Shown here in pieces: positions 15,203 through 17,903 of a stretch of DNA of 17,903 bases. The stretch lies in assembly GCA_051004815.1 (NCBI GenBank), contig JBPCJY010000029.1:1-17903 (forward strand), written 5' to 3'. Both the position numbers and the translations under genes were made by a program. This DNA is from JBBQXY01 sp051004815. Lineage in GTDB: Bacteria > Chloroflexota > Ktedonobacteria > Ktedonobacterales > Ktedonobacteraceae. Position 1 is the first letter of the stretch; each line of letters starts with the position of its first letter. The notes beneath the pieces are model-generated. The model saw only the letters and a list, made by a program, of their open reading frames with translations. It was not told where the DNA came from and ran no database searches.

Positions 15203-15517
15203 CAGAGGAACAAGTCAGTCTAACAAAGGAAGCGAGGACGGGGGGATGGGGAGCAAGGTCATGCAAAAGCGACTGCCTTCCCCCATGCGCCCTGAACTCT
15301 CGACCCAAATGTGTCCTTCCATCATGAGGTTGCTTCATCCGTCTTCCACCTTTCACAAAACACGATCCTTCTACCAGCGATAAAGTGCTCCTTAAACAGT
15401 AATGAGTGCCATTTGAGTGTCAAAATCAGTATAGTAGAGAATTATGCCGATGTCTACTGTCCTATCGTTCATCATTTTAACACGTCCATACTCCTCTCTT
15501 TCTCTGGTTGATGTTTG

Positions 15518-15526
15518 TGATAGAAT
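15518..15526 (+). promoter_or_regulatory. Extended -10 promoter candidate for the E1 operon
   Basis: TGATAGAAT contains TAGAAT (15521-15526) preceded by TG at the extended -10 position, about 35 bases before the E1 alpha start. No good -35 box is seen, which extended -10 promoters can tolerate. Confidence 0.35.
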
Positions 15527-15560
15527 GTCTGTAGCAGTTAGACAGCAAAGGAGCTAGCTT

Positions 15561-16643
15561 TTGAGCGACATTGATGAGTTAAATCTTTATTATTTTATGC
15601 GCCTCACCCGTGCTATGGAAGATCGCACGCGCACGCTCTTTTTACAGGGGCGTGTTGTGGGTGGTGTGTACACGGCACAGGGACACGAGGCGACTACCGT
15701 TGGTGCGGCAATGATGCTGCGGGACGGTGACTGCATTGTACCGCAGCATCGAGATCTGGGAATGCATCTTGTACGTGGTGGCTCGCCGCGGGCAGTGATG
15801 TGTCAATGGCTCGCTCGCGGTAACTCTCCCACGCTGGGACGTGATGGACAGATGCATATTGGCGATATGCATCACGGTATTGTGCCAATGATTAGTTTGT
15901 TGGGCGAATCGCTGCCGGTGGCTTGCGGGGTAGCGTTGACGATGAAGATGCGCAAGCGATCAACCGTTGTGCTCGCTTCATGTGGTGATGGCGCAACCAA
16001 CACCGGGCCATTTCATGAAGCATTGAATTTCGCCGCTGTGCAGAAACTCCCCATTGTGTTTGTGATTGAAAATAATGGCTATGCTTACTCGACGCCAACG
16101 TACAAGCAATTTGCGATACAAAACCTCTCTGACCGTGCTCAGGCGTATGGCATGCCAGGGAAGACGGTCGATGGCAACGATGTGATGGCGGTGATGGAGG
16201 CGGTAGGGGAGGCGGTGGAACATGCACGTAGTGGTCAGGGGCCTGCCCTTGTGGAGTGCAAAACATTTCGCGTACGTGGACATTCAGAGGCGGATAGGGC
16301 CGACTATGTGCCGAAAGAGTTGCGCGAAGAATGGCTGGCAAAAGACCCCATTACACGCTTTGAAACATACCTGATGCAGCAGCATAGCTTGACAGAGGCT
16401 GATAAGGCCGAGATAGAGGCGAGGATCAAAGCGGTGGTCAGTGATGCCGTTAGCTACGCGGAGAACAGTCCTGATCCTGATGGTGAGACGGTAGGGGATT
16501 ACGTGTTTGCGCCCGATGGGCCTGTCGCAATTGTTGGCGAGCCTGGTGCCGAAGATGCACGCTATGTCAATGCGTTGGATCGGCGTACCGGTAAACCGTT
16601 CAACACAGTAAAAGAGACAGAGGAGGCGGTTGGACGGCGATGA
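15561..16643 (+). CDS. 2-oxoacid (pyruvate or branched-chain) dehydrogenase E1 component, alpha subunit
   Basis: 360 residues with a TTG start supported by AAAGGAG 9 bases upstream. The thiamine diphosphate motif is clear: GDGATN (G142-N147), about 20 residues of helix and strand, then ENNGYAYS (ENN at about 168-170). FLQGRVVGGVYTAQGHEA and PQHRDLGMHLVRGGSP are typical of the alpha2beta2 type of E1, and RVRGHSEADRADYV matches the phosphorylation-loop region. The enzyme decarboxylates a 2-oxoacid and passes the acyl group to lipoyl-E2. The gene overlaps the beta gene by ATGA, so the two are translated together. Whether the substrate is pyruvate, branched-chain oxoacids or acetoin cannot be decided from this sequence, so I leave the symbol blank. 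Confidence 0.9.
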   Translation: MSDIDELNLYYFMRLTRAMEDRTRTLFLQGRVVGGVYTAQGHEATTVGAAMMLRDGDCIVPQHRDLGMHLVRGGSPRAVMCQWLARGNSPTLGRDGQMHIGDMHHGIVPMISLLGESLPVACGVALTMKMRKRSTVVLASCGDGATNTGPFHEALNFAAVQKLPIVFVIENNGYAYSTPTYKQFAIQNLSDRAQAYGMPGKTVDGNDVMAVMEAVGEAVEHARSGQGPALVECKTFRVRGHSEADRADYVPKELREEWLAKDPITRFETYLMQQHSLTEADKAEIEARIKAVVSDAVSYAENSPDPDGETVGDYVFAPDGPVAIVGEPGAEDARYVNALDRRTGKPFNTVKETEEAVGRR

Positions 16644-17623
16644 GCACAGTAACATATTTAGAAGCGATTGGTCAAGCCATTCGCGAAGAGATGCAGCGCG
16701 ATGAAGCCGTGTTCCTGCTCGGTGAAGATGTCGGGAACTACGGTGGAGCTTTCAAGGTAAGCGCGGGTCTGCTGGAAGAGTTCGGGCCTGAGCGCGTGAT
16801 TGATACACCGATGGCCGAGGCGGCGATTATTGGTTCGGCGGTGGGGGCAGCCCTGATGGGCATGCGCCCAATCGCGGAGATGCAATTTATTGATTTTATC
16901 ACCTGCGGCTTTGACCAGATCATCAACATGGCGAGCAAGATGTATTGGCGTGTAGGGATGCCGGTGCCGATGGTGATCCGTGGCCCTTCTGGCGGCGGTA
17001 CCAAAGGTGGCCCGTTCCATTCGTCCAGCCCCGAAGCCTGGTTCTTCCATGCACCCGGCATCAAGGTGGTAGTGCCTTCGACGGCCTACGATGCCAAAGG
17101 GATGCTGAAAGCGGCTATTCGGGACAACAACCCCGTGCTGTACCTGGAACATAAGCTGCTCTACCGCTTGCCGGAGTTGCGCGAGGAGTTGCCCACGGAA
17201 GACTATATCGTGCCGTTGGGCAAGGCCATCACGCGGCGCGAAGGTGAGGACATGACGCTGCTCACCTATGGGGCGATGGTGCATCAATGCTTGAAGGCGG
17301 CGCAGACACTGGAGGAAGAGGACGACCTGGAGGTCGAGGTGATCGACCTGCGCAGCCTCTCTCCACTCGACCGCGAGGCGATCCTGGAGTCGGTCAAGCG
17401 CACGAACAAGGTCTTGATTGTACACGAGGATACGCTCACTGGCGGCATCGGAGCTGAATTGTCCGCTATCCTGGCCGAGGATTTGTTCGAGTACCTGGAT
17501 GGGCCAATCACGCGTGTAGCGGCACCCGATGTAGCTTTCCCATATGCGCCGCCGTTGGAGGCCGCGTATCTACCGAATGCTGAGAAGATTCTCAAAGCGG
17601 CGCGGAAGCTGGCCGCTTACTAG
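16640..17623 (+). CDS. 2-oxoacid (pyruvate or branched-chain) dehydrogenase E1 component, beta subunit
   Basis: 327 residues, the usual length. FLLGEDVGNYGGAFKVSAGL near the N-terminus, then FGPERVIDTPMAEAAIIGSA with its conserved glutamate region, FIDFITCGFDQIINMASKM and RGPSGGGTKGGPFHSSSPEA are all standard for the E1 beta (transketolase-like pyrimidine-binding) fold. The C-terminal transketolase domain reads VEVIDLRSLSPLDREAI, then VHEDTLTGGIGAELSAIL. It pairs with the alpha subunit to form the thiamine diphosphate site at their interface. The 4-base overlap with the alpha gene shows one operon. No E2 or E3 gene follows within the remaining 280 bases. The gene is GC-rich, like the rest of the right part of the window. 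Confidence 0.92.
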   Translation: MSTVTYLEAIGQAIREEMQRDEAVFLLGEDVGNYGGAFKVSAGLLEEFGPERVIDTPMAEAAIIGSAVGAALMGMRPIAEMQFIDFITCGFDQIINMASKMYWRVGMPVPMVIRGPSGGGTKGGPFHSSSPEAWFFHAPGIKVVVPSTAYDAKGMLKAAIRDNNPVLYLEHKLLYRLPELREELPTEDYIVPLGKAITRREGEDMTLLTYGAMVHQCLKAAQTLEEEDDLEVEVIDLRSLSPLDREAILESVKRTNKVLIVHEDTLTGGIGAELSAILAEDLFEYLDGPITRVAAPDVAFPYAPPLEAAYLPNAEKILKAARKLAAY

Positions 17624-17653
17624 ACTGACATCGTGATGGTGGGGCGAGAGATA

Positions 17654-17667
17654 GCCGATAAATCGGC
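17654..17667. repeat. Short perfect palindrome GCCGAT-AA-ATCGGC
   Basis: Six-base arms with a 2-base centre, 30 bases after the E1 beta stop, followed by a second pairing GTGGGC (17669-17674) / GCCCAC (17686-17691). Either could end the E1 transcript or belong to an intergenic repeat family; no U-run is seen. Confidence 0.4.
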
Positions 17668-17735
17668 GGTGGGCGCGGTAAACGGGCCCACATAGGCATT
17701 AAGTTATGGATTGGCAAGCGGTCAGCCTCCCACCA

Positions 17736-17826
17736 GGGCGACCGCAAGGGTCGCCCCTACTATACACGAGGCGGCTCACAGAGCCGCTTTGCATAGGGAA
17801 AGGCCAATCGGATATAGTAGGGGCGA
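17736..17826. repeat. Palindromic intergenic repeat (REP/MITE-like) with inverted arms
   Basis: Three nested structures are visible. GGGCGACC (17736-17743), loop GCAAG, GGTCGCCC (17749-17756) is a perfect 8-bp hairpin. GCGGCTC (17771-17777), loop ACA, GAGCCGC (17781-17787) is a perfect 7-bp hairpin. TCGCCCCTACTATA (17751-17764) and TATAGTAGGGGCGA (17813-17826) are a perfect 14-bp inverted repeat enclosing the second hairpin. This is the build of repetitive extragenic palindromes common in Chloroflexota, and it may also stop transcription of the E1 operon. Confidence 0.6.
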
Positions 17827-17903
17827 GCCCTGCGGGTACCCCGGAAAGCACGCACCGGTGGCTCATTTCATGCCTGTGGGGAGCAGCAAAACGATCCCTC
17901 CCC

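Larger units (their letters stand above)
15004..15560. other. Long intergenic region upstream of the E1 operon
   Basis: About 550 bases between divergent genes. It holds a very short frame with a good ribosome site (15149-15202, listed separately), a bulged stem candidate in which ATGGGG (15246-15251) and AAGG (15255-15258) pair with CCTT (15276-15279) and CCCCAT (15281-15286), and an extended -10-like sequence near 15518-15526. Other frames here look non-coding. I see no tRNA and no riboswitch I can name. Confidence 0.45.

Noticed and set aside
15004..15560. Riboswitch (thiamine pyrophosphate or similar) ahead of the E1 operon
   Set aside because: None of the conserved thiamine-box core sequences were found, only a generic bulged stem.
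16658..17425. 255-codon open frame on the minus strand opposite E1 beta
   Set aside because: Antisense to a certain gene, histidine- and arginine-rich, with no recognisable domain.

Overview
The window looks like a chromosomal segment of a filamentous, soil-type Chloroflexota (Ktedonobacteria-like). The basis is the combination of a type III CRISPR operon with csx15, an IS66-type transposase end, an FHA-PrsW fusion, thiamine-dependent E1 genes, and GC-rich palindromic repeats of a kind I associate with that group. This placement is inference; no rRNA or other marker gene is present.

Bases 1-2259 are an accessory, AT-rich flank. The window opens on the C-terminal tail of an IS66-family transposase (2-121). 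Directly behind it is a reading frame open from 118 to 1239 that has no good start codon, so it is probably a gene whose 5' end was lost. Its product combines a HEPN-like helical region with an R-N-x3-H motif and a C-terminal minimal CRISPR polymerase (mCpol) domain, that is, a stand-alone Cas10-palm-like nucleotide cyclase fold. Next, on the minus strand and divergent from the CRISPR operon, lies csx15.

Bases 2260-10931 hold a compact seven-gene cas operon on the plus strand with overlapping or nearly touching genes: cmr1, a Cmr6-like RAMP with an N-terminal coiled coil, cas10 of the Csx11 kind, cmr4, cmr5 (cas11), a Cas5-group RAMP (Cmr3 equivalent) and cas6. Cas10 keeps its HD nuclease motif and cysteine clusters, but its palm has no GGDD; VPAD occupies the corresponding place. 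Gene order and dead palm fit subtype III-C. Cmr4 keeps the aspartate used for target RNA cleavage. So the complex should process crRNA (Cas6), bind and cut RNA (Cmr4) and possibly cut DNA (HD), but should not make cyclic oligoadenylate. There is no CRISPR array and no cas1/cas2 in the window.

The most interesting reading is the conjunction: a cyclase-dead type III complex sits beside csx15, whose family is tied to cyclic-oligoadenylate handling, and beside a separate mCpol cyclase-fold protein fused to a HEPN-like domain. This could be a split or decoy nucleotide-signalling arrangement, or the wreck of a neighbouring defence gene.

Bases 10932-17903 are ordinary and GC-richer: a DinB-like protein (minus), a small unknown protein behind a clear sigma70-type promoter, an FHA-PrsW membrane protease, an unknown minus-strand protein, and the two-gene operon for the E1 alpha and beta subunits of a 2-oxoacid (pyruvate or branched-chain) dehydrogenase. 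The window ends in a palindrome-rich intergenic stretch.
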